This document shows positions 16,275 to 23,934 of a DNA stretch of 64,000 nt, in pieces (within the stretch, counting starts at the first letter, position 1; each line of letters starts with the position of its first letter). Source of the stretch: Halobacillus massiliensis (GTDB lineage Bacteria; Bacillota; Bacilli; Bacillales; Halobacillaceae). Both the position numbers and the translations under genes were made by a program. The notes under the pieces were generated by a model. That model was not told where the DNA came from and ran no database searches. It saw only the letters and a list, made by a program, of their open reading frames with translations. The stretch lies in NCBI RefSeq assembly GCF_900166625.1, contig NZ_LT800499.1:248001-312000 (forward strand). Reading direction: 5' to 3'.

Positions 16275-17518
16275 GATAATCCACCTGCTTCATTCTTAAG
16301 ATACTGAGCAAGGACCTGTGTTCCTTTCCAAAGATCATCTGTAGAGGCGAATTCTTTAGGGTGGTGACTGATCCCTTTTTCACAAGGGATAAAGAGAAGT
16401 CCTGAAGGCCATTTGTGGGTCATATTCATGACATCATGACCTGCTCCGCTGTCCAGCAGTAAATGTTCCATTCCTAACTGGCGGCTGGCAGCTGTTAACT
16501 TTCTTTGTACTTCATCATCAAGAAAAACAGAGGCGTTATCGACGAGCTTATCTAATTGAATGGAGACGCCTGGCCGGTCTTTCTCTGTTTCTTCACAAAA
16601 TTGCTGAATCTTTGCGGCCATTTTATTTTTTAAACGGTCGTCTACACTGCGAATATCTATGCCAAGCTCCACTTCTTCAGGAATAATGGTCAAGGCATTA
16701 GGGGAGAGGTGGATGGTACTCACAGTAGCAACTAAAGGGACCTTCTGTTCTTCGTTAATGATATGAGCTTGTTCCTCGACATAACGTATTAGCGGAGCAA
16801 TGGCGGCAAATGCGTCAGCCCGCCGGTTCATTGGAGTTGTACCTGTATGGTTGGCCATGCCGGAAGCTGTTACTTTTAAACGGATGGGACAGGCAATGCC
16901 GCGAACCACTCCAATATCTTTCGCTTGATCCTCAATCCGGGTCCCCTGTTCAATGTGCAGTTCGATAAAGCTCTCCAAGAAATTATGATCACGCTCGGCT
17001 TGCTCGATGTTTTCCCATGACAGGTCAAAAGATTCGACAGCCTCTCTTATAGAAATGCCGTTTGCATCTGTGATCTGTTCTAAGCTGGTTTTATCGAGCA
17101 GACCTGATACCGCTTTGCTTCCAATTGTAGAAATTCCAAACCGTGCAGATTCTTCTGAAGCAAAACAGACGACCGCTAGATTTTTCTTTGGGGAGAAACC
17201 TGAATCTTTTAAATGCTTGATTGCCGCTAATCCTGTGAGGACACCGGCAGCTCCGTCAAAACCTCCTCCTGAATGAACCGTATCCAGGTGGGAGCCTATA
17301 GCGATGAGCGGGGCTTGTTTCTCTACTTCCCAAACCGCCCAAAGATTGCCGGCAGCATCTCTTGTTACATTCAGATTTAAATCCTGAGCAATCTTTTTAA
17401 ATTCTTCGTGTGCCTGCATTTCTTCCGTACTGTAGCCCAGCCTTGTAAATCCTTTTTCAAAGTCCATTTGATTTACTACATTAAGTTGATTTAAATGCGT
17501 TTCCAGCCATTTATGCAA
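16271..17518 (-). CDS. Zn-dependent M20 hydrolase, allantoate/N-carbamoyl-amino-acid amidohydrolase type
   Basis: A 415-residue enzyme of the hydantoinase/carbamoylase branch of M20. SHLDTVHSGGGFDGAAGV and FASEESARFG hold the metal ligands; GHDVMNM comes later. It cuts N-carbamoyl or similar N-substituted L-amino acids, though the exact substrate is open. The start is taken as TTG 17518, with AAAGGAGG 8 bases upstream inside the end of the previous gene; a TTG 21 bases earlier would overlap the ribosome site. It overlaps the upstream gene by 8 bases, so translation is probably coupled. Confidence 0.85.
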   Translation of the reverse strand: MHKWLETHLNQLNVVNQMDFEKGFTRLGYSTEEMQAHEEFKKIAQDLNLNVTRDAAGNLWAVWEVEKQAPLIAIGSHLDTVHSGGGFDGAAGVLTGLAAIKHLKDSGFSPKKNLAVVCFASEESARFGISTIGSKAVSGLLDKTSLEQITDANGISIREAVESFDLSWENIEQAERDHNFLESFIELHIEQGTRIEDQAKDIGVVRGIACPIRLKVTASGMANHTGTTPMNRRADAFAAIAPLIRYVEEQAHIINEEQKVPLVATVSTIHLSPNALTIIPEEVELGIDIRSVDDRLKNKMAAKIQQFCEETEKDRPGVSIQLDKLVDNASVFLDDEVQRKLTAASRQLGMEHLLLDSGAGHDVMNMTHKWPSGLLFIPCEKGISHHPKEFASTDDLWKGTQVLAQYLKNEAGGLS

Positions 17519-18812
17519 CAGAGTGACCTCCTTTAACAATTTGTATATAGGTTTCCAGTGCGGTTACGAGCACATGTTCATCAAAATCAAACAGCGGAGC
17601 GTGGTGATTAGCGGGGAGAGGAGTGCCAAAAAGCATATATGTCGCCTGTCCGCCGTTTGATTGAACTTCATTTATCATAAAACTTGCATCTTCAGAACCG
17701 GAAACCTTAGCAAAATGATCTACCTTCTGAATATATCGGCTTTCTTCACAGGCGGTTGTAATGGAGGAGATCAGTTCCTCGCTGCATACTATTTCTTCGG
17801 TCTGACCTACGAATTCGATAGTTACATCTACATCGTGCATGTCAGCAGCTGACTGAAGGATACGCTTAGCCTGTGTTTGCATGTATTCATTGATGGCCTG
17901 TGTTTCTCCGCGGGTTTCAAGCTCCATATATCCTTTATCAGCAATGATGTTCCGTCCGCTTCCGGCTTGCAGCTTCCCTACATTGACGCGGTTTACACCT
18001 TCACTGTGTCTTGGGATGGCATAAACTTGAGTGGCTGCTGATGCAGCAGCCAGTAAAGCATTACGGCCATCTTCGGGCTTCATTCCAGCATGTGAGGATT
18101 GACCAGTAAAAGCAGCATTCAGCTTGGATGACGCCAGGAATCCCCTGGTTGAGGCTGCAATCGTGCCTACAGGGAGCTGCTGGATTCCAATATGGCCGGA
18201 ATAAAAGCGGTCGACATCACTTAGCCAGCCTTTGTCTGTCATTGCTTTTGCTCCACGTCCGCCTTCTTCAGCAGGCTGGAACAGCAGCGTAAATGTGCCG
18301 TTTAGCTGCGCGTGGTTTTCGGCAATGTAGTGAGCCAATCCTAAACCAGTCGCTGTGTGGCCATCATGTGCACAAGCATGCATGACACCTTTTCGCTGTG
18401 ATAAAAAGCTATGCTTAAAAGGGAAATGATTATCGGTCTCGGCTTCTTCAATAGGCAGGGCATCAATATCGAAGCGAAAGGCGCTATGTTTTCCATCCTT
18501 GTTCGTATCCCAAACAGCGACTAATCCGGTATGTCCGCCTTCCATTAGGTTCATTAATTGTTCTGAAACCCCGGCTTCTCGAGCGGATTGTTCTGCTTTC
18601 TTCAATTCTTCAGATGGTGGGACTCCATAACGGGACTCGCTCTCTACAGCATCTTTACCTGCATAAATTTGAAACCCCAGCTCATTTAGTGTTTCAGCAA
18701 GAAAAGCTGTCGTTTCATATTCCATAAAGCCAAGCTCCGGCTGTTCGTGTAGTTTACGGCGCCATTCAATAAGCCGGGGCTTCATATTGTCAAGAAATAG
18801 CTCGGAAGACAT
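17511..18812 (-). CDS. M20 amidohydrolase, AbgA-like (p-aminobenzoyl-glutamate hydrolase type)
   Basis: A 433-residue M20D peptidase. MHACAHDGHTATGLG and FQPAEEGGRGAKAM carry the dimetal ligands. The length, the insertion around residues 50-90 and the CAHDGHTA variant resemble E. coli AbgA. E. coli uses an AbgA/AbgB pair; here the other M20D member lies just upstream. Its start overlaps the previous stop by one base (TGATG), with AAGGGTG as RBS. Confidence 0.8.
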   Translation of the reverse strand: MSSELFLDNMKPRLIEWRRKLHEQPELGFMEYETTAFLAETLNELGFQIYAGKDAVESESRYGVPPSEELKKAEQSAREAGVSEQLMNLMEGGHTGLVAVWDTNKDGKHSAFRFDIDALPIEEAETDNHFPFKHSFLSQRKGVMHACAHDGHTATGLGLAHYIAENHAQLNGTFTLLFQPAEEGGRGAKAMTDKGWLSDVDRFYSGHIGIQQLPVGTIAASTRGFLASSKLNAAFTGQSSHAGMKPEDGRNALLAAASAATQVYAIPRHSEGVNRVNVGKLQAGSGRNIIADKGYMELETRGETQAINEYMQTQAKRILQSAADMHDVDVTIEFVGQTEEIVCSEELISSITTACEESRYIQKVDHFAKVSGSEDASFMINEVQSNGGQATYMLFGTPLPANHHAPLFDFDEHVLVTALETYIQIVKGGHSVA

Positions 18813-20014
18813 CAGGACACCCTTTCTTTATGAAGTTTGTTTAAAGTATCAATCGCTACCTGTGTTAAATAGCTGCTGCCGATAGGAAGAGCTTTTTCAT
18901 TAATCTTGAAGCCTGGATCATGTAAAGGCTTTTGATTCGGCTGATCCTCAATCTGTGTACCCAGCCAGATGAAAGCACCTGGATATTCCAGCAGAAAGCG
19001 GGAAAAATCTTCACCGGCTAGTGCCGGAGCGACTTCTGGTACAGAATCTTCTCCAAGCAGGTTTCTGGCTGAATCTCTTGCCAGCTGGGCCCATTTAGGT
19101 GTATTAATCGTGGCTGGATAACCGTCGTAATAATCAATCACTGCTTCACCGTTAAAAGCTTCCACTGTTTGTTTAATAATTGTATGAAACCTGTCTTTCA
19201 CAAGGTTTTTGACTTCTTTTTTGTAGGTTCTTACTGTTCCTTCAAAAGTCACTTGATCAGGAATAACGTTATAGCTGTAGCCGCCTTCGATTTTACCAAT
19301 TGTAACAACGGCCGATTCCAAAGGATTAACGTTTCTGCTGACAATTGTCTGCAGAGACGAAATCACCTGGTTTGTCATGATCAACGCATCATTTCCATCA
19401 TGAGGCATGCTGGCATGTCCGCCGCGGCCTTTAATTGTAACTTTAAAACGATCCGACGCTCCCATCATTTCTTTGTCGCGTATCCCCATCTGTCCCACAG
19501 GGAGGCTTGGCCAGACATGCTGTCCATAAATGACATCTGGCTTAAACTCGTCGAAAACGCCGGCATCCATCATAGGCTTAGCACCTCCATAAGGAGAAAC
19601 CTCTTCAGCTGGCTGAAACACTAAAAGAACCGTTCCTTTAATTTCATGTTTCAGTCGGCTGAGTGCATAGCCCGCGCCCAGCAGCATAGCTGTATGGGCA
19701 TCATGACCGCAAGCATGCATTTTGCCAGGCTGTTTTGAAGAAAATTCAAAACGATTAACTTCCTGAATCGGCAATGCATCCATGTCTGCACGCAGTGCTA
19801 CTGTTTGGCCCGGGTGATCCCCATGAATAATTCCGAGCACCCCGGTTTTTGCAAATCCATCCCTCCATTGGATGCCAAATTCCGTTAATTTTTCTTTAAT
19901 GAGAGAGGAGGTCTGATATTCTTCATTACTTAATTCTGGATGTTGATGTAATGTTCTTCTAATATTTATAATTTCATTTTCAATTGTTGAGATTAGTTCT
20001 TTGATGGCAGTCAA
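18812..20014 (-). CDS. M20D amidohydrolase (N-acyl-amino-acid/hippurate hydrolase type)
   Basis: A 400-residue metallopeptidase. RADMDALPIQE, MHACGHDAHTAMLLGAG and FQPAEE are the M20D metal and catalytic motifs; APALAGEDFS near the C-terminus is also typical. Homologues cut N-acetyl, benzoyl (hippurate) or indole-acetyl amino acids, so the substrate is not fixed by sequence. It is the first gene of the five-gene minus-strand operon. Upstream are an extended -10 promoter and a perfect 15-bp palindrome. Confidence 0.88.
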   Translation of the reverse strand: MTAIKELISTIENEIINIRRTLHQHPELSNEEYQTSSLIKEKLTEFGIQWRDGFAKTGVLGIIHGDHPGQTVALRADMDALPIQEVNRFEFSSKQPGKMHACGHDAHTAMLLGAGYALSRLKHEIKGTVLLVFQPAEEVSPYGGAKPMMDAGVFDEFKPDVIYGQHVWPSLPVGQMGIRDKEMMGASDRFKVTIKGRGGHASMPHDGNDALIMTNQVISSLQTIVSRNVNPLESAVVTIGKIEGGYSYNVIPDQVTFEGTVRTYKKEVKNLVKDRFHTIIKQTVEAFNGEAVIDYYDGYPATINTPKWAQLARDSARNLLGEDSVPEVAPALAGEDFSRFLLEYPGAFIWLGTQIEDQPNQKPLHDPGFKINEKALPIGSSYLTQVAIDTLNKLHKERVS

Positions 20015-20034
20015 AAATGATCCTCCTGTTATTT

Positions 20035-20075
20035 AAGGACATTGTCCTTTAATATTCCGTTAATTAAGATTATAA
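20035..20075 (-). promoter_or_regulatory. promoter and palindromic operator of the hydrolase operon
   Basis: On the minus strand TGTTATAAT (extended -10; TATAAT at 20069-20074) is followed about 20 bases later by the perfect palindrome AAGGACA-T-TGTCCTT (20035-20049). The palindrome lies just after the predicted start, where a repressor would block transcription. The protein bound is unknown; the regulator in this operon is the obvious candidate. Confidence 0.55.
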
Positions 20076-20194
20076 CAGAAGATAAAAGAAAATCATCCCT
20101 TATTAGACAAAATGTTGTGAAAATTAACAAATCTCCTCCTGGAAAAATTAAATGGAAGCTTGGTAATACACACTTTTGAAAAGAATAAAGAAAA

Positions 20195-20235
20195 TAAAAA
20201 AACTTCTTCCCGAATAAAAACGAAAAGAAGGTTTT
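20195..20235 (-). terminator. terminator after yuiD
   Basis: On the minus strand CTTCTT and GAAGAAG flank an A/T-rich loop and are followed by seven T. The stem is short, so confidence is moderate. Confidence 0.6.
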
Positions 20236-20246
20236 ACCATTTTATT

Positions 20247-20714
20247 CTATTTTCTATCCTCTAATTTGGCCGATATTAAGCCGTAAAGTATTCCGAAAAT
20301 ACCTCCCCCAAGAACCTCGATCGGCTGGTGACCGAGCTTTTCTTTCAGCTCTTTTTCCCGTTCTACAAAATCAAAATCAATACTTGGATACTTCTCTGAA
20401 ATTTCCCCAAAGTGGTCTTCCAAATCGTTAACGAGCTGTGCGATTTCTCCAGTATGCCGGCGGATTCCCTGGGCGTCATACATAACGATTGACCCAAACA
20501 CAACGGCAAGAGCAGTTTCAATATGCCCTGTTCCCCGATTGGCGGCTATGTACGTGGCGAGCGAAGCCACTCCAGCAGAGTGAGAGCTCGGCATTCCACC
20601 GGTCTGAATGATCGGCCGCCAATCCCATTTCCCAGTCAGCCGTTTGTTCGTAATTATTTTAAGTCCTTGTGCGATTCCTATTGCTGATATAGCTGTAACA
20701 ATTCCTCTATTCAT
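20247..20714 (-). CDS. yuiD: YuiD-family membrane protein (DUF212, divergent PAP2)
   Basis: A 155-residue membrane protein of the DUF212 family, remotely related to PAP2 acid phosphatases. GGMPSSHSAGVASLA corresponds to the PSGH-like motif of PAP2, and YDAQGIRRHTGEIA is the second conserved block. Four hydrophobic segments are visible. The function is not established; a lipid phosphatase role is only suggested by the fold. It is monocistronic. Confidence 0.9.
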   Translation of the reverse strand: MNRGIVTAISAIGIAQGLKIITNKRLTGKWDWRPIIQTGGMPSSHSAGVASLATYIAANRGTGHIETALAVVFGSIVMYDAQGIRRHTGEIAQLVNDLEDHFGEISEKYPSIDFDFVEREKELKEKLGHQPIEVLGGGIFGILYGLISAKLEDRK

Positions 20715-20832
20715 TATCTGGCCCCTTCCATAAAAAATCTATTATAGATTCTTTCCCTAACGGAAGGTTTTTTATTCCTTCTAATGACCTTGGAGGAGGG
20801 GGAATTGTTAAAGAGACTAAACGGAGTTGCTG

Positions 20833-21180
20833 GAAGTTTCATTAGAGCTCAAAAGCGCCGAAAGGGATAGCAGGACCTCCAATAAAGCTTCTCGAAGCAT
20901 CGAAAGGAGAAGGGGAACGGTCAAAAGAGCTTAGAAGCGCTGAAAGAGAGCGCAGGACCGCGGATAAAGTATCGCGAAGCGTCAAAAGGAGAAGGGGAAC
21001 GGTCAAAAGAGCTTAGAAGCGCCGAAAGAGAGCGCAGGACCGCCGATAAAGTATCTCTAAGCGTCAAAACGCGAGGAAGAATGGTCGAAAGAGCCGAGAA
21101 TAGCTGAAAGGGAGAGCGGTCCCGCCGATAAAGACTCTCGAAACATCGAAAGGCGAAGAAGCACCACCGATAGAGACCAA
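20833..21180. repeat. 82-bp tandem repeat, four units plus a fragment
   Basis: Units begin at 20833, 20915, 20997 and 21079, a constant 82-bp period, with a broken fifth start near 21158. Units 2 and 3 are almost identical; units 1 and 4 are more diverged. Each unit looks like two diverged halves of about 41 bp, sharing patterns such as AAAG-N6-GAAGCG. It occupies most of the 580-base gap between yuiD and dapA. An open frame on the minus strand through it is not a credible gene. Confidence 0.85.
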
Positions 21181-21257
21181 AAGAAGCGCAAACCTCCCGC
21201 TATCTTCAAAAAGCTGTCTGGATCCCTCCAGCCCGATTCGCCTAATATCAGCAAAAT

Positions 21258-21290
21258 AAAAAGAGAGCCGTATTTCGGCTCTCTTTCAAA
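21258..21290 (-). terminator. rho-independent terminator after dapA
   Basis: GAGAGCCG (21263-21270) and CGGCTCTC (21276-21283) form the stem; on the minus strand five T follow. Confidence 0.9.
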
Positions 21291-21292
21291 AA

Positions 21293-22180
21293 TTATATGG
21301 CGTACTCTTTATGTCCGTGAGGAATAAATTGGGCGAGTGCATGTCTCTCTTCAGCCGTCAGTTCAACGAGCGGAAGACGGACACCGCCGACAGGAACGCC
21401 TGTCATGTTAAGTGCTGCTTTCACCGGGGCAGGACTTGGCTGGGCAAATAAAGCTTTCATGGCTGGCAGAAGTTTTCCATGCAGGTTAGCTGCATATTGA
21501 ACATCGCCTTCAAGGAAGCTGTTCACCATATGTTTCATTTCGTTACCAAGCACGTGGGAGGAAACAGATACGATGCCAGCTCCTCCAACTGCCATCATTG
21601 GCAAAGTGAGGCTGTCATCTCCGCTGTAGACAGAAAAGTCATTCGGTGTCTGGCTGATAATGTGTGTAACAGCATCCAGGTCGCCGCTTGATTCTTTTAC
21701 TGATACGATGTTTTCAATCTGGGAAAGCCGGATAATGGTTTCCGGAGCCATATTTACGGCGCTGCGGCTTGGTATGTTATAAAGCATGACAGGCAGGGAA
21801 GTAGCTGCTGCAATCGTTTGGAAATGCTGATATAAACCTTCCTGTGAAGGTTTATTATAATAAGGAGTGACGAGCATAATTGCATCGACTCCTGTTTTTT
21901 CAGCCTGCTGGGTAAGTTCAATAGATGCTCTCGTATTGTTAGAGCCGGTACCGGCAATAACAGGGACACGATTATTCGCGACTTGAACGACATATTGAAA
22001 GAGCTGAATTTTCTCTTCCTTTGTCAGTGTAGGAGATTCTCCTGTCGTTCCACCGACTACTAAACCGTCCGAACCGTTTGTAATTAAATGATTGACTAAT
22101 GCCCTCGTTGCGTTGAAATCAATTTCGCCGTTTGCATCAAACGGAGTCACCATGGCTGTTAACACTTGGCCAAAGTTCAT
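21293..22180 (-). CDS. dapA: 4-hydroxy-tetrahydrodipicolinate synthase
   Basis: The 295-residue first committed enzyme of lysine/diaminopimelate synthesis, condensing pyruvate with aspartate semialdehyde. Lys162 in SVKESSGD is the Schiff-base lysine; Tyr134 in LYNIPSR and the GGTTGESPTL loop (Thr45/Thr46) complete the active site. The RBS is AAAGGGTG. The gene stands alone behind a lysine riboswitch with its own terminator, so it is controlled by lysine rather than by an operon of dap genes. It may be one of several dapA paralogues in the genome. Confidence 0.97.
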   Translation of the reverse strand: MNFGQVLTAMVTPFDANGEIDFNATRALVNHLITNGSDGLVVGGTTGESPTLTKEEKIQLFQYVVQVANNRVPVIAGTGSNNTRASIELTQQAEKTGVDAIMLVTPYYNKPSQEGLYQHFQTIAAATSLPVMLYNIPSRSAVNMAPETIIRLSQIENIVSVKESSGDLDAVTHIISQTPNDFSVYSGDDSLTLPMMAVGGAGIVSVSSHVLGNEMKHMVNSFLEGDVQYAANLHGKLLPAMKALFAQPSPAPVKAALNMTGVPVGGVRLPLVELTAEERHALAQFIPHGHKEYAI

Positions 22181-22253
22181 AATTACACACCCTTTTGTAA
22201 AATTTTTTGTTCTTAATATGAAGGTGACAGGCCATTAACGTTAAGGTATAACC

Positions 22254-22492
22254 ACAAAAAAGCAACAGCGAGGGTACGCTGCTGCTGAGAAACAACTTCT
22301 TATAATCGTTTCCGCGTCAGATAGCCCTCCATATAGTCTCCTATATGACAGTCCTGTACTTATTCAATAACAGAACCAGCCTTATGAGATTATGAGACTC
22401 TCTCCAGCTTCGGCAAATCCCCCTTTTCACAATGGTCCCAGGGTCTCATCCCCTCGCATTGTGTACTAATGGTCTTCGCACCTCTATCCTCT
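22254..22492 (-). promoter_or_regulatory. lysine riboswitch (L-box) with terminator
   Basis: On the minus strand the conserved L-box blocks appear in order: GAGGTGCGAAGAC, AGTAC, GAGGGGATGA, AAGGGGGATTTGCCGAAG, GGCTGGTTC, GGACTGTCAT and GGAGGGCTATCTG (aptamer about 22312-22492). The expression platform CAGCAGCG/CGCTGTTG with six T lies at 22254-22287. High lysine should favour this terminator and switch dapA off. The dapA start is 74 bases further on. Confidence 0.95.
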
Positions 22493-22721
22493 CTTCATAT
22501 TTGAAGAAAGAAATATTTAGTTGCCTGAACTATATCAAAAATTAAGCGTAACTACAAGGGGTAAATCGTACTTTTTTTGAATATAATGGGAAAAGTTTAT
22601 GTTCCTGGGCTTTTCCCTATAATAGGAAAAGAAGAAAGAAATAAATTCTCATTTATTTCGATCTAGTTTACTATAGGTATAGGAAAGAAAATCCCATAGA
22701 TGTTCAAAAGGAAGGGTATAG

Positions 22722-23894
22722 ATGTCGATTAGTGAAGAGAACATTACAAGGATTCATTTAAACGATAAAGAACTGATTTTAATAGGAACCGCCCATGTGT
22801 CCCGCCAGAGCGCGGAGCAGGTGAAGGAGGTTATTGAATATGAACGACCGGATTCTGTCTGTGTTGAGCTGGATCAACAGCGTTATGAATCAATTAAAGA
22901 AGGCAACAGCTGGAGAGAGACAGATATTTTTAAAATCATTAAAGATAAAAAAGCTACGCTTCTGCTCATGAACCTGGCCATTTCTTCCTTTCAAAAGCGA
23001 ATGGCCAAACAGCTTGGCATTCAGGCCGGCCAGGAGATGATTCAAGGGATTGAATCAGCTGATGAAATTGGAGCTGAGCTCGTACTCGCTGACCGAAATA
23101 TCCAGATAACGTTCGCGCGGATCTGGGGGAATTTAGGCATGGGTGGACGTGCCAAGCTTCTCACTCAGGTGATGCTTAGTATTTTCAGTAATGAGAAGAT
23201 CTCTGAAGAAGAACTCGAAAAGCTGAAGACACAGGATATGCTGAATTCTATTTTGCAGGATTTCTCTGATAACTTCCCTCGTCTTAAGAAACCACTAATT
23301 GATGAGCGTGATCAGTATTTATCACAAAAAATTAAAGATGCGCCAGGGAAAAAAGTTGTCGCTGTGTTAGGAGCTGCTCACGTCCCGGGCATCAAGGAAG
23401 AAATTCATAAAGAGCATGATTTAAAGAAACTGAATCAAAGGCCGCCAAAGTCAAAAGCACCGAAGATTATTGGCTGGACCATCCCGGTTATTATTCTGGC
23501 GATTATCGCTTATACCTTTTATACAAATCCGGCAGCAGGAACACAGCAGACGATTAGCTGGATTCTTTGGAATGGTTCGTTTTCCGCGTTAGGAGCTGCC
23601 ATTGCACTTGGACACCCGCTTGCTGTATTAACGGCATTTGTAGCGGCGCCGATTACATCCTTAAACCCGCTGCTTGCAGCAGGGTGGTTTGCCGGAATTG
23701 TCCAGGCCTATTTCAAACGCCCGAATGTGCGTGATTTTGAAACACTTGCCGAGGATGTTACAAGTGTGAAAGGGTTTTGGAATAACAAAGTTACCCGAAT
23801 TTTATTAATTGTAGTTTTAGCTAATCTTGGAAGCTCATTGGGAACGATGATCGGAGGAGCAGATGTGCTTCGGGTATTTTTCGAAAATCTTTAA
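22722..23894 (+). CDS. TraB/PrgY-family membrane protein
   Basis: A 390-residue protein. The N-terminal ~230 residues form a TraB domain, opening with ELILIGTAHVS, then DSVCVELDQQRY, and closing with VVAVLGAAHVPGI, the conserved family blocks. The C-terminus has 3-4 membrane segments (from about residue 250). In enterococci, homologues limit pheromone activity, but most bacterial members have no known role; the domain is related to GumN/EreA-type hydrolases. It is monocistronic and divergent from dapA. Confidence 0.88.
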   Translation: MSISEENITRIHLNDKELILIGTAHVSRQSAEQVKEVIEYERPDSVCVELDQQRYESIKEGNSWRETDIFKIIKDKKATLLLMNLAISSFQKRMAKQLGIQAGQEMIQGIESADEIGAELVLADRNIQITFARIWGNLGMGGRAKLLTQVMLSIFSNEKISEEELEKLKTQDMLNSILQDFSDNFPRLKKPLIDERDQYLSQKIKDAPGKKVVAVLGAAHVPGIKEEIHKEHDLKKLNQRPPKSKAPKIIGWTIPVIILAIIAYTFYTNPAAGTQQTISWILWNGSFSALGAAIALGHPLAVLTAFVAAPITSLNPLLAAGWFAGIVQAYFKRPNVRDFETLAEDVTSVKGFWNNKVTRILLIVVLANLGSSLGTMIGGADVLRVFFENL

Positions 23895-23896
23895 AG

Positions 23897-23934
23897 CAAA
23901 GAAGCTCCCGAAAACCGGGAGCTTCTTTGTTTTC
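23897..23934. terminator. bidirectional terminator between traB-like gene and pulA
   Basis: AAAGAAGCTCCCG (23898-23910) and CGGGAGCTTCTTT (23916-23928) form a 13-bp perfect stem with a 5-base loop. It lies just before the pulA stop codon and serves both convergent genes. Confidence 0.88.

Noticed and set aside
20833-21180. CRISPR-like array
   Set aside because: The 82-bp units are contiguous and diverged, with no unique spacers between short constant repeats and no cas genes.
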